The notes under the pieces: generated by a model
Databases searched by the model: none
What the model was told of the DNA's origin: nothing
Seen by the model: the letters and a program-made list of their open reading frames with translations, nothing else
Made by a program: the position numbers and the translations under genes
In this document: positions 22,052-30,725 of the stretch, piece after piece
How the letters are laid out: the number at the start of each line of letters is the position of its first letter
Position numbering within the stretch: the first letter of the stretch is position 1
Source: a virus
Reading direction: 5' to 3' (one strand)
DNA: 34,740 bases
Virus record (IMG/VR): IMGVR_UViG_3300048592_000353
Coordinates: 1-34,740 of that record

Positions 22052-25000
22052 GTGACCGCAGAACTCGCAATCATCGCCAAGCTGGAAGACAACGCAAGCA
22101 AGGGCCTTGCGTCTCTGGACGGCCAGCTGCGCGGGCTGGAAGGCGCGGGCGGTGTCGCGTCCAAGGGGTTCGCCAACCTTGAGACAGTGATGAAGGCGAC
22201 CGCTGTGGCGGGGGTTGCGGCGTTTGCGGCTGTTGGCGCGGGTGCGATAAAGCTCGGCGTAGACGGTGTGAAAGCGTTCGCTGACTTCCAGGGCGGCATG
22301 AACGAAGTGTTCACGCTTATGCCGGGCATGTCGCAGGACGCCATGTCGGCCATGAGCAACGACGTTCTCGCGTTCGGCCAGTCCATCGGTAAAACGTCTG
22401 ACGAAATTATCCCGGCGCTGTATCAGGCTATCTCTGCCGGTATACCAGCAGAGAACGTGTTCACGTTCATGGAGACGGCGAACGCGGCGGCGGTCGGCGG
22501 CGTGACCGATCTGGAAACGGCCGTGGACGGTATCACGTCCGTGGTCAATGCCTACGGCGCTGAGACGATGAGCGCGGCGCAGGCCAGTGACTTGATGTTC
22601 ACGGCCGTGAGGCTGGGCAAGTGCGTCACCGGCGACACGCGGGTACTACTCGCGGACGGCCGTTACGTGCGCATTGACGAGCTGGAAGAAGGCGCGGACG
22701 TGGTGTCTTATGACGGCCGTACATTCCAGGTACGTCCGGCGACGTGGGTGGATCAGGGTACGAAGCCGACTGTGAAGCTGACCACACGCCTGGGCCGCGA
22801 GATCACCACGACATGGAACCATCCCTATCTGGCGCACAAGAAAGGACGCGACATACGCTCCAATGCCCGGCCGGAGTGGACAAAGGTAAGCGACCTTGAA
22901 GTTGGCGACCGCATTGCGGTGCCGACGGCGCTCCCCTACTTCGGTGACGTTGATGTGCCGGAACACGAAGCCGCGTTTCTGGGCTTGTGGCTTGCTGAGG
23001 GCGCTGTACAGAAAGGCTCCGCGAAGATAACCACCACGCTCTACGGCGACCAGATCACGACATGGGCTGACAAGTTCGGCTGCGTCGCCAACAACACTGA
23101 CAAGCGCGAAGGCGCTGCTCCTGTTTACCAGTTCACGAAAGGTTACAGGGGCGGCCGTGAGCGCACACGGCCGCAAGAGCTGCTTATCGAGCTTGGCTTG
23201 GATGACGTGACATCGGCCACGAAGCACATCCCTGAGCAGGTGTTTAGCTGGAAGCGTGAGCGTATCGCTACGATGTTGCACTGGCTGTTCAATGGCGACG
23301 GGTGGCTGAATGACGTGAGGCAGCAAGGGCGCAGCGGCTTCCAGCTTGGCTTTTGCTCCAAGAGCGAGCAGCTAGTGCGCGATGTGAATCACCTGCTTTT
23401 GCGCTTCGGCATTGTGGGGCGCATTCGCCAACGTAAGGATGTCAATGCATGGGTCTGGGAAGTCAACCGGCACTATGAGATTTCGCGCTTCGTGCGCTTT
23501 ATCGGTATCGACCGCCCCGCCGCCGAACGTGTCGCAATCCATGTGCCGGAAAAGCAAAAGGCAAGCTTCGACGTAGTTGAATACGACCGCATTGTCAGCA
23601 TCGAATCCGGGCCAGAACAGCACGTTTACGATCTGTGTGTCGATGAGCTGCATAACTTTGTCGCCAACGACATTGTGGCCCACAACACCGACTTCAGCCA
23701 ACTCTCCGCCTCCCTCTTCCAAGTCACGCCAACCGCCGCCGCCCTCGGTGTCGGCTTCGGTGATGTCACCGCCGCCCTGGCCAGCCTGACCGCGCAGGGC
23801 GTGCCCACCTCTGTCGCTACGACGCAGATGCGGCAGATGTTCATTGAGTTGAGCAAGGAAGGCGGCAAGACTAGCGCCACGTTCCAGGAGCTGGCCGGCC
23901 AATCGTTCAAGGACTTCATCGCTTCCGGCGGTAACGTGGCCGACGCGCTGGAAATGTTGGAAGCATACGCCAAAGAAACCGGCGTCGGCGTAAACGATCT
24001 GTTCGGTTCAGTGGAAGCGGGCGCGGCGGCGCTGGGCCTCACCGGTTCCAGCATGGAAGGCTTCCGCGCCAACCTCGCGGCGATGGACGAATCGGCCGGA
24101 GCGACGCAAGCCGCTTACGAACAAATGAAAACCGGCATGCAGCTCGTCTTCGACATCATCGGCGCGACGGTTGACAACTTCAAGATTCGGATCGGCGCGG
24201 CGCTGGCTCCGTTCGTGGACGAACTCGCTCCGAAGATCGCTGCCTTTGCAGAGCAGGCCCTGCCGAAACTGGAAACGGCGTTCAAGGCGGTCACAGAGGT
24301 GATCGCGCTGTTTACCGGCCTCGGTTCGGATTCCATTGACACGCTGGACAACATGCGCGACGTGCTGTTCGACCTGGGCATGACATCGCCCCAGGTGGAT
24401 GCCCTGGAAACGGCCGTGCGCAACGTGGCCGACGCCATCAAGTCGTTCATCGCCAACCTGCAAGAGGGCATGTCGCCGATGGATGCCTTCATTGAGGCGA
24501 TCTGGGATATGGTTCCGCTAGAGACCGCGATGGCCTTGGCGAACATACGTGATGGGATAAACAGCTTTATCGATGCGGTAAAAACAGCGGTAGAGCCGAT
24601 CACCTCCTGGATTCAGGAGAACGTCAAGCTGCAAGACATCCTCGCCGTCATGGGCCTGGTTGTCGCGTCCGTTGTCCTACCCGCGCTGGCCTCGTTGCTG
24701 GTTACGGTTCTTGGCTTTATTGCGCCAATTGCGGCGCTCGTTCTCGCCGTCGCCGGACTGCGCGTCGCGTGGGAGAGTGACTTCCTCGGCATCCGCACGG
24801 CCGCTGAGGGCGCTTTCGAGTTCTTGCAAGGCGCATTTGAGTCGGTCAAGACGGCTATTGACACGTTCAAAACCGCAATGGCTGACGGCCTCGATCCGGT
24901 TGACGCGCTGCGTGAAGCTATAGGCACGTTTGGCGAAGACGCACAAGGCGTATTCGACAAGGTGATGGAAGCGGTCGGCAAGCTCACAGACTTCTTCGCG

Positions 25001-28000
25001 CCCACTATCGAGCGCATACAGGAAGCGTTCGCCGGATTAGGCGACAGTATGAGCGAAAACAGCGATGTGATCGATGGGCTGAAAGAAGCCTTTGATCGCA
25101 TCGTGCCGATTCTTGAAACAGTCGGCGGAATCATTGGCGGGGCGCTCGTCCTGGCGGTGAAGGTGCTCATGGAAGCCTTCGGGCAGCTAATCGAGAACGC
25201 CGGTCAAATTTTCGGCGGGCTGGTCGAGACTATCACCGGTGCACTGGACACGATTTCCAGCATCGTCGAAGGCGTGATCGGGATCGTTAAGGCGGCCATT
25301 GAAGGCGACTGGACAGGCGCGTGGGAAGCATTCAAGGAAACAGCGTCCGGCGTCATCGAAGGCGTGACAACCATTATTAGCGGGTTGGGGGAGATCGTCG
25401 ATGGTGTCTTCGGCGCAATTTGGGACACGATATCCAATCTCGTCACCGACCTCGGCGGCACGGCCGTCACATGGGATGAGTTCAAAACCAATATCAGCAC
25501 CGCCTTTGAGGACGCCAAGACAGCGGTCACGACAGCGCTCACTGACGCGCTGGCCGCTGTCACCGGCTTTGTGACCGACATCACGCAGGCAGGCCGCGAC
25601 ATCATCAATGGCCTGATCGGCGGTATCGAAGAAAAGAAGGAAGCCGTCAAAACCAAGATAACCGATATCATTGGCAGCATACCGGACGCGGTGAAGAAAC
25701 TGCTCGGCATCGCGTCACCATCTCGCGTCTTCGCCGCTATCGGCAGCTTCATCATGGACGGCCTCGCCATCGGCATTGTCGAAGGCGCTGACGGCCCAGT
25801 CGCGGCCATTCGCACGGCCGTCGGTGACATTAAGCTCACCGCCATGAACGAGATCGCGGAGATGGTCGTCAACGTCACCTCGGCGATCAATCCGGCGATT
25901 AACGCCCTGAACCAGTTGGCGAATTTCAGCGTTGACCCGCGCGTCGGCGAGAACACGAGCCAGTTCATGTTCTATCTGCGGCATCTGGTCGCCTCGGTGG
26001 TTGTCATGGCCTTCGAGCTGGACGGCGCGCGCAACAAGACGCTGAAAATGGCGCAGATCATCAATGAGATCGTCGGCAGTGTCGGCAGCGGAATCACGTC
26101 CTTTAACCAGTTAGCGCGCATGGCCTTCCCGCCCTCGCTATTGCCCAACATCGACCAGTTCGCCGGAGCGGTCGGGCTGTTGGCGTTCCAGTTCGCCTCC
26201 ATCGCTGACCAACTGGAAACCGAGTTGATCGTCAAGGCACAGGCGCTGGCTGAGATGACCGGCGAGTTGTTTGGCGTTATCTCCGAAGTGCTGGACGGCT
26301 CTCGTGCGCTGGCAAACATGGATTTCGCGGCAGTCGTGTCTGGGCCTTACGGCACGCTGGCGAATCAGATCGTTGTTTTCCGCAACATCGTGCGCACGTT
26401 GGTTCGTGAGTTCGCCGAAGCCGCGCTGGAACTTGGCGGCTTTGCCGATTTCGTAAGCGCGTTTGCTGAGGCGGCAGATAAGGTAGTCGGCCTAATCGCT
26501 GAGGCATTGGAAGCGTCATTGGCGCTGGCTCAGACTGACTTCGATGCCTTGGTCAATGGCCCATACAACCATCTGGCGACGCAGATCGTGACGTTCCGCA
26601 ACATCATTCGCACGCTCGTGCGCGAATTCGCCGGAGCAGCGTCAGATTTCAGCGTCGAACTCATGGACAGCGTGAGCGCCTTCGCCGACGCGGCTGGGGA
26701 TATTGTCGGCCTCGTCGCCGACGCGCTGGCTGCAACGACGCTGCTTTCGGAGTTCGACTTCGTAACGGCCGTCGGTGGCATGACGTTGGCAAACAACATC
26801 CTCATTTTCCGCAACATCGTCAATACGCTTGTCGCCCGCTTTGCCGAAGTCGCCGCCGGTTTCACCGACGCTCTGTCGAGCCAGGTGCAGTCGTTTGCCG
26901 ACGCAGCCGAAGCGGTGCTTGACCTGATCGAGCCGGGTATCGAAGCGGTGCGTATTCTGGCCAATGAGAGCATTCCCTCACTGGCCGAAGCCGGAGCCGG
27001 GACTGACACGACGCTCATTCGTTTATCGGACTGGATCAGCCTGATTGCCCAGCAGTTTTCCATGATCGCCCAGGGCATGAGCGAGGAAATGTTTACCAAT
27101 GTTGAGGACTTCACCAACGCGGCGCTGGATTCGATGAGCTTGATCGAGCCTGGTATTGCGGCCGTGCGCACATTGGCTACCGAAACCATCCCGTCCGTTG
27201 CTGAGGCCGGTGCGGGTACTGACACAACACTCATTCGCCTATCGGATTGGGTAAGTCTGATCGCGCAGCAGTTCAGCATGATCGCGCAAGACCTCAGCGA
27301 AGAGGCGGCAACGGCGATCAATCGCTTTGCAACCGCAGCAGAGGCGGTTCTCGGTTTGATTGAACCGGGCATCGCTGCGATTAAGGCGCTTGTTGAATAT
27401 GAAGGGGTAAGCACGCTGAAAGGCAAGGTTGAAACGTTTGCCGATGATTTGAAAACAGCCGTGGTCACGTTGGCGAACAAGCTGAACGAGATTGCTGACG
27501 GGGTGGAAGGCACGCTTACGGATGCGGCGACACTGGCTGGGACAGCTTCCGGCGTGCTGGCGATTGTTGGCCCGGCTATCGACGCGCTGAAAAAGCTGGC
27601 CGAGTACGAAGCTGTCAATAAGTTGCCGGAAAAGATGACTAAGTTCACGACCGACCTTGATACGGCCGTGCGCACGCTATCGGAGAAGCTGAACGCGCTG
27701 GCGAATGACATCGGTGACGAAGTGGCGACTGCCGCCACGTTCGCGGGCAGCGTCACTGCTATCTTCTCGGAAGTGTCGTCGGCGCTTGACGGCCTGAAAG
27801 CTATCGCTGATGCCAAGACTCCCAAGACAGAGCCGAAGATGGAATATCTAGTCGAGCAGGCCAACCTCATCGCCACGACGCTCAGCGGCGCGAATCAGAC
27901 GATCAATGGCACGATTGTTGCGGCCGCCAAAGCATTCGCCGCCGCAGTGAATGAAGTCGTCAGTGAAGTCATCGAGGCGCTGGCAAGCCTGAACCGGCTC

Positions 28001-28687
28001 GTCACCGCCAACACGCCGGGCGGCTTACAAGCGATCCTTGACGCTATGCGCGCGGCGCTCAGTAACCAGATCGGACCGGCGGGGATTATCGGACGCGAAA
28101 TCGGCAACGCTTTTGCGACCGGCCTAATGGCTGAAATGCAAAGCCTGCTCAATCAACTGAGCGGAGCCATGAACACGCTGCTGGCTATTCTGCGCTCCGG
28201 CATTGGCCCGGCGGGGCAGGCGGGAACTGATTTGGGGAGAGCGTTTGCCTCGGCGTTGGCGGCACAGCAAGGGCTGGCGGCTCAGGCCGGTGCGCTTATC
28301 GGCGACGCAGCGGCCAATGGCCTGAAAAACGCGCTGAACAAGCAGGCCGCCAACATCGCCAACGCCGCGCGGGACATGGCGCGGCAGGCAGCGGAATCGG
28401 CGCGGCGGGAGTTACAGATCGCGTCACCATCTAAGGTGTTCACAAAGATCGGCGAGCAAGCCGGTCAAGGGTTCGTGCTGGGCCTGCCGACCATCAACGC
28501 CGCTGCCTTTGCGGGCGCGGGCGCATCTTCTGCCACAACTAACAACGTGCGCCAAGGCGACAACATTTCGATCCACATCTCGGTTGGCGGCAACGTCAGC
28601 GCGTCAACGCTGCGCGACGTGGAGACGGCCGTGCAGCGCGGGCTGAACAGCGCCGGTCGCAGCGCGGAAAGCAGGAGACGGCGATGA
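22052..28687 (+). CDS. tape measure protein precursor with in-frame intein
   Basis: A 2,211-residue frame from GTG 22052, the largest gene here. Residues 1-190 and 546 onward are the tape measure: LEDNASKGLASLDGQLRGLEG, an N-terminal Ala/Gly-rich helical part, and the conserved GFGDVTAALASLTAQGVPTS region after the intein. Residues 191-545 are a complete LAGLIDADG intein, so the mature protein is about 1,856 residues. At about 0.15 nm per residue this predicts a tail near 280 nm. Hydrophobic segments lie at about 863-905. Two SPS(R/K)VF motifs (DNA near 25712 and 28428) flank an array of 72-residue repeats. The protein sets tail length, and its hydrophobic part may enter the host membrane at ejection. 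Confidence 0.9.
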   Translation: MTAELAIIAKLEDNASKGLASLDGQLRGLEGAGGVASKGFANLETVMKATAVAGVAAFAAVGAGAIKLGVDGVKAFADFQGGMNEVFTLMPGMSQDAMSAMSNDVLAFGQSIGKTSDEIIPALYQAISAGIPAENVFTFMETANAAAVGGVTDLETAVDGITSVVNAYGAETMSAAQASDLMFTAVRLGKCVTGDTRVLLADGRYVRIDELEEGADVVSYDGRTFQVRPATWVDQGTKPTVKLTTRLGREITTTWNHPYLAHKKGRDIRSNARPEWTKVSDLEVGDRIAVPTALPYFGDVDVPEHEAAFLGLWLAEGAVQKGSAKITTTLYGDQITTWADKFGCVANNTDKREGAAPVYQFTKGYRGGRERTRPQELLIELGLDDVTSATKHIPEQVFSWKRERIATMLHWLFNGDGWLNDVRQQGRSGFQLGFCSKSEQLVRDVNHLLLRFGIVGRIRQRKDVNAWVWEVNRHYEISRFVRFIGIDRPAAERVAIHVPEKQKASFDVVEYDRIVSIESGPEQHVYDLCVDELHNFVANDIVAHNTDFSQLSASLFQVTPTAAALGVGFGDVTAALASLTAQGVPTSVATTQMRQMFIELSKEGGKTSATFQELAGQSFKDFIASGGNVADALEMLEAYAKETGVGVNDLFGSVEAGAAALGLTGSSMEGFRANLAAMDESAGATQAAYEQMKTGMQLVFDIIGATVDNFKIRIGAALAPFVDELAPKIAAFAEQALPKLETAFKAVTEVIALFTGLGSDSIDTLDNMRDVLFDLGMTSPQVDALETAVRNVADAIKSFIANLQEGMSPMDAFIEAIWDMVPLETAMALANIRDGINSFIDAVKTAVEPITSWIQENVKLQDILAVMGLVVASVVLPALASLLVTVLGFIAPIAALVLAVAGLRVAWESDFLGIRTAAEGAFEFLQGAFESVKTAIDTFKTAMADGLDPVDALREAIGTFGEDAQGVFDKVMEAVGKLTDFFAPTIERIQEAFAGLGDSMSENSDVIDGLKEAFDRIVPILETVGGIIGGALVLAVKVLMEAFGQLIENAGQIFGGLVETITGALDTISSIVEGVIGIVKAAIEGDWTGAWEAFKETASGVIEGVTTIISGLGEIVDGVFGAIWDTISNLVTDLGGTAVTWDEFKTNISTAFEDAKTAVTTALTDALAAVTGFVTDITQAGRDIINGLIGGIEEKKEAVKTKITDIIGSIPDAVKKLLGIASPSRVFAAIGSFIMDGLAIGIVEGADGPVAAIRTAVGDIKLTAMNEIAEMVVNVTSAINPAINALNQLANFSVDPRVGENTSQFMFYLRHLVASVVVMAFELDGARNKTLKMAQIINEIVGSVGSGITSFNQLARMAFPPSLLPNIDQFAGAVGLLAFQFASIADQLETELIVKAQALAEMTGELFGVISEVLDGSRALANMDFAAVVSGPYGTLANQIVVFRNIVRTLVREFAEAALELGGFADFVSAFAEAADKVVGLIAEALEASLALAQTDFDALVNGPYNHLATQIVTFRNIIRTLVREFAGAASDFSVELMDSVSAFADAAGDIVGLVADALAATTLLSEFDFVTAVGGMTLANNILIFRNIVNTLVARFAEVAAGFTDALSSQVQSFADAAEAVLDLIEPGIEAVRILANESIPSLAEAGAGTDTTLIRLSDWISLIAQQFSMIAQGMSEEMFTNVEDFTNAALDSMSLIEPGIAAVRTLATETIPSVAEAGAGTDTTLIRLSDWVSLIAQQFSMIAQDLSEEAATAINRFATAAEAVLGLIEPGIAAIKALVEYEGVSTLKGKVETFADDLKTAVVTLANKLNEIADGVEGTLTDAATLAGTASGVLAIVGPAIDALKKLAEYEAVNKLPEKMTKFTTDLDTAVRTLSEKLNALANDIGDEVATAATFAGSVTAIFSEVSSALDGLKAIADAKTPKTEPKMEYLVEQANLIATTLSGANQTINGTIVAAAKAFAAAVNEVVSEVIEALASLNRLVTANTPGGLQAILDAMRAALSNQIGPAGIIGREIGNAFATGLMAEMQSLLNQLSGAMNTLLAILRSGIGPAGQAGTDLGRAFASALAAQQGLAAQAGALIGDAAANGLKNALNKQAANIANAARDMARQAAESARRELQIASPSKVFTKIGEQAGQGFVLGLPTINAAAFAGAGASSATTNNVRQGDNISIHISVGGNVSASTLRDVETAVQRGLNSAGRSAESRRRR
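22622..23686 (+). mobile_element. LAGLIDADG intein inserted in the tape measure gene
   Basis: A 355-residue insertion at the conserved LGK/T junction of the tape measure. It starts with Cys1 (CVTGDTRVLLADG, block A) and has TWNHPYL (block B) at 65-70, with its Thr and His. The two LAGLIDADG-type motifs are FLGLWLAEGAV (about 119-129, acidic residue Glu126) and LHWLFNGDGWL (219-229, Asp226). It ends VYDLCVDELHNFVAND then IVAHN, followed by Thr as the +1 residue of the C-extein. All splicing and endonuclease residues appear intact. The homing endonuclease would cut intein-free alleles of the same gene. Two ACGGCCGT palindromes lie inside the intein. Confidence 0.92.
25885..27820 (+). repeat. 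array of ~72-residue repeats in the tape measure
   Basis: The segments with G/D-L-I-x-x-x-L start at 26273, 26489, 26708, 26921, 27137, 27353 and 27560, giving steps of 216, 219, 213, 216, 216 and 207 bases, with a further weaker unit near 27770 and two earlier ones from about 25885. Each unit has FA.AA..V..LIE/A....A...LA, then a variable part, then LI.LSDW or FRNI.RTLV..FA. Units at 26921 and 27137 share LIEPGI.AVR.LA, and those between carry GAGTDTTLIRLSDW twice. Confidence 0.8.
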
Positions 28688-29874
28688 GCGAGTACGCAGT
28701 GCTTGAACTCGTCTGCGGGCGCACGACGCTGGACCTGCTGTCTGCGCCTTATGCGCTGGCTGCCAACGGCTACGCTCCGGCCATCGCCTCACGCAGCAAA
28801 GGTGACTTGGGCGGCAAGGGTATCTATAACGATGTGCCGGAAGAGATCATTATCGACATTCACGGCCGTACACCTGCCGAGGTGTATGGCGGGCAGCAGA
28901 ATCTTATCGCCATGCTGGATCGCGCCGACGCATGGGAGAACAGCGGCGCGCGCGAAGCGGTGATCCTGCGTTTCCAGCCGCAGCACAGTTTGCTTGACGC
29001 CCCGCTGGAAAGTCTCGTCGTCGGCAAGACCGGCGACAGTGACGCGCTGCTATCGCTGGCCGCCAACTACAATGACCGCATCCTCATCTACGAGATCGAA
29101 GGGGCGCGCATTGCCTTTCGCCGACGCGGGCAACTGCTCGGCGATGAGGAAACAGCGGAGAGCACAAGCGCGGTCACGCTGCCGGGTGTGGTATCGGCGG
29201 CGGCGCTTTCAGAAACCGACTTCGCTTCGCCGACGGCCGTGGAACTGCTCGGCCTCGGCCTCGGCACGGAGCTGCTCGGCGACGGCTTTCTGGCGTTGAC
29301 TACTGCGCCGGTTGCCAGCGTCAATGGCACGAATTTCGGCATCTTCGCCGTGGCCGACATGACCGGCGACAACTTCGCCTCACAGGACGATTCGGCGAAC
29401 AATGCCTACGGCGACGACATCATGCGCATTGACGCGGCCAGCAATCAGAGCGGCTCGCTCACGATTGACGTGGACAGTGATTATGAGGCGCTGCTGGTCT
29501 ACGTCGCGCTGCGCAATAACGGCGCGACAACGCCGTGGCGCATCCGCGCGCGCTCCACCGGCTATCTGGACACGACCACGCGCTGGCAAGTCGTCGGCAC
29601 AGCTTCGCAGCAGCCGCAGATCGTGGCGCTTGACGTGCTGCGCAGCGTGGCCGACTACCACAAGCGGATCGTGATCGAAGTCGAAACAGCCAAGAGCAGC
29701 GGTACGTTGGACGTGAACTACATCGCCACCGTGCCGCTGGTCGAAGACACGCACGTTATCGCCATCCGCGGCGGCGCGTACACGACGCAGGCGTACACCT
29801 ACGATCTGGTCATTGACCATCAGGCGCTGGCGCGCAAGCGGGCAATCGCTTATTTGAGGGCGGCGCAATCATGA
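28684..29874 (+). CDS. distal tail protein (Dit-like) or tail tip protein
   Basis: A 396-residue protein from ATG 28684, overlapping the tape measure end by ATGA. The N-terminal part (MSEYAVLELVCGRTTLDLL, then EIIIDIHGRTPAEVYGGQQN) and the segment EAVILRFQPQHSLLDAPLES resemble the beta-sandwich of tail-tip proteins that follow the tape measure. Residues 180-330 contain a run of Ser/Thr/Asn-rich strands that look like an added beta-sandwich, perhaps carbohydrate-binding. The end is LAAI-type helix LARKRAIAYLRAAQS. The distal tail call rests on position plus architecture. Confidence 0.55.
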   Translation: MSEYAVLELVCGRTTLDLLSAPYALAANGYAPAIASRSKGDLGGKGIYNDVPEEIIIDIHGRTPAEVYGGQQNLIAMLDRADAWENSGAREAVILRFQPQHSLLDAPLESLVVGKTGDSDALLSLAANYNDRILIYEIEGARIAFRRRGQLLGDEETAESTSAVTLPGVVSAAALSETDFASPTAVELLGLGLGTELLGDGFLALTTAPVASVNGTNFGIFAVADMTGDNFASQDDSANNAYGDDIMRIDAASNQSGSLTIDVDSDYEALLVYVALRNNGATTPWRIRARSTGYLDTTTRWQVVGTASQQPQIVALDVLRSVADYHKRIVIEVETAKSSGTLDVNYIATVPLVEDTHVIAIRGGAYTTQAYTYDLVIDHQALARKRAIAYLRAAQS

Positions 29875-30725
29875 CAACAGTTGTAGAGCTAAACGCAAGT
29901 AAAGACGCCTGGCACGAGGAAAAGCGCGCAAGTACGAAGTTCGGCACTGGCGACGGTTTGCATGTGGCCGTGCCGGGGCGCACAGAGTACGGGCAGCGCA
30001 ATTCGTTCCTGCACTTTGACTTGTCCGGCATTCCCAGCGGCTCGATATGCGAGAGCGCGGTGCTGACGCTGACCAACTACTACAATGGCGCGGGCGGCGC
30101 GTCTATTTCGCTGCATCCGATGCTGTTCGGCTGGTCGGAATCGCAGCTTAACTGGTATCAGTACGACGCCGGATTTAGCTGGCCCGGCGGGGCAGGCGGC
30201 AACAAGGCGGGCGTCGATTACGACAACAGCGTCACCCTCGGCACGTTCACCGGCCCGAACAGCAACTACGCCAAAGCCAGCGTCAACCTGAACCCGACAG
30301 AAGTCGCGAAGTGGTTCGGCGCCGCACCGGCGCGCGCCAACTTCGGCATGACCATGCGCGCAACGGCGCGTGTGAACAATTTCTATGGCAGCGGCGCAAG
30401 CGTAGCCGACCGACGGCCGAAGCTGATCGTCACTTACACCGAAGCGACTGTCGGCAAAGCAGAGGTCGCGGCCACGGCTTACCGCGCAGGCGGGCAGGCA
30501 TTGGCGACGGTTACGACGGCGGTGCAGGAATTTGGCGTGATCCGTCTGCCGCCTATCCCGATCACCACCGGCGGCAATCTGTTCTGGCAAACGCGCGGCC
30601 CGGTCATCTCGGCGGCGCTGTTGATGACGCAGGGCGATATGTGGGTGATGTCCGATGACAGCGACGATCCGCAGACGTTTACGCTGCGGGTGAAGCGCAA
30701 GCGCGCGTATTTGGGGCCGCAATAA
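29871..30725 (+). CDS. DNRLRE-domain tail protein
   Basis: A 284-residue protein starting in an ATGA overlap. Residues 5-190 match the DNRLRE jelly-roll domain: KDAWHEEKRASTKFGTGDGL, FLHFDLSGIPSGSICESAVLT, and RRPKLIVTYTEA at its end. This domain is usually found in secreted bacterial surface proteins. The remaining 95 residues are strands (EVAATAYRAGGQALATVTTA) ending in a basic segment KRKRAYLGPQ. In the tail module it may bind host glycans or stiffen the tip. No signal peptide is seen, as expected for a virion protein. Confidence 0.7.
   Translation: MTTVVELNASKDAWHEEKRASTKFGTGDGLHVAVPGRTEYGQRNSFLHFDLSGIPSGSICESAVLTLTNYYNGAGGASISLHPMLFGWSESQLNWYQYDAGFSWPGGAGGNKAGVDYDNSVTLGTFTGPNSNYAKASVNLNPTEVAKWFGAAPARANFGMTMRATARVNNFYGSGASVADRRPKLIVTYTEATVGKAEVAATAYRAGGQALATVTTAVQEFGVIRLPPIPITTGGNLFWQTRGPVISAALLMTQGDMWVMSDDSDDPQTFTLRVKRKRAYLGPQ

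Noticed and set aside
26530-27876. 448-codon open frame on the minus strand
   Set aside because: A Ser/Ala-rich mirror of the tape measure repeat array. Its length follows from the repeated codons on the other strand.
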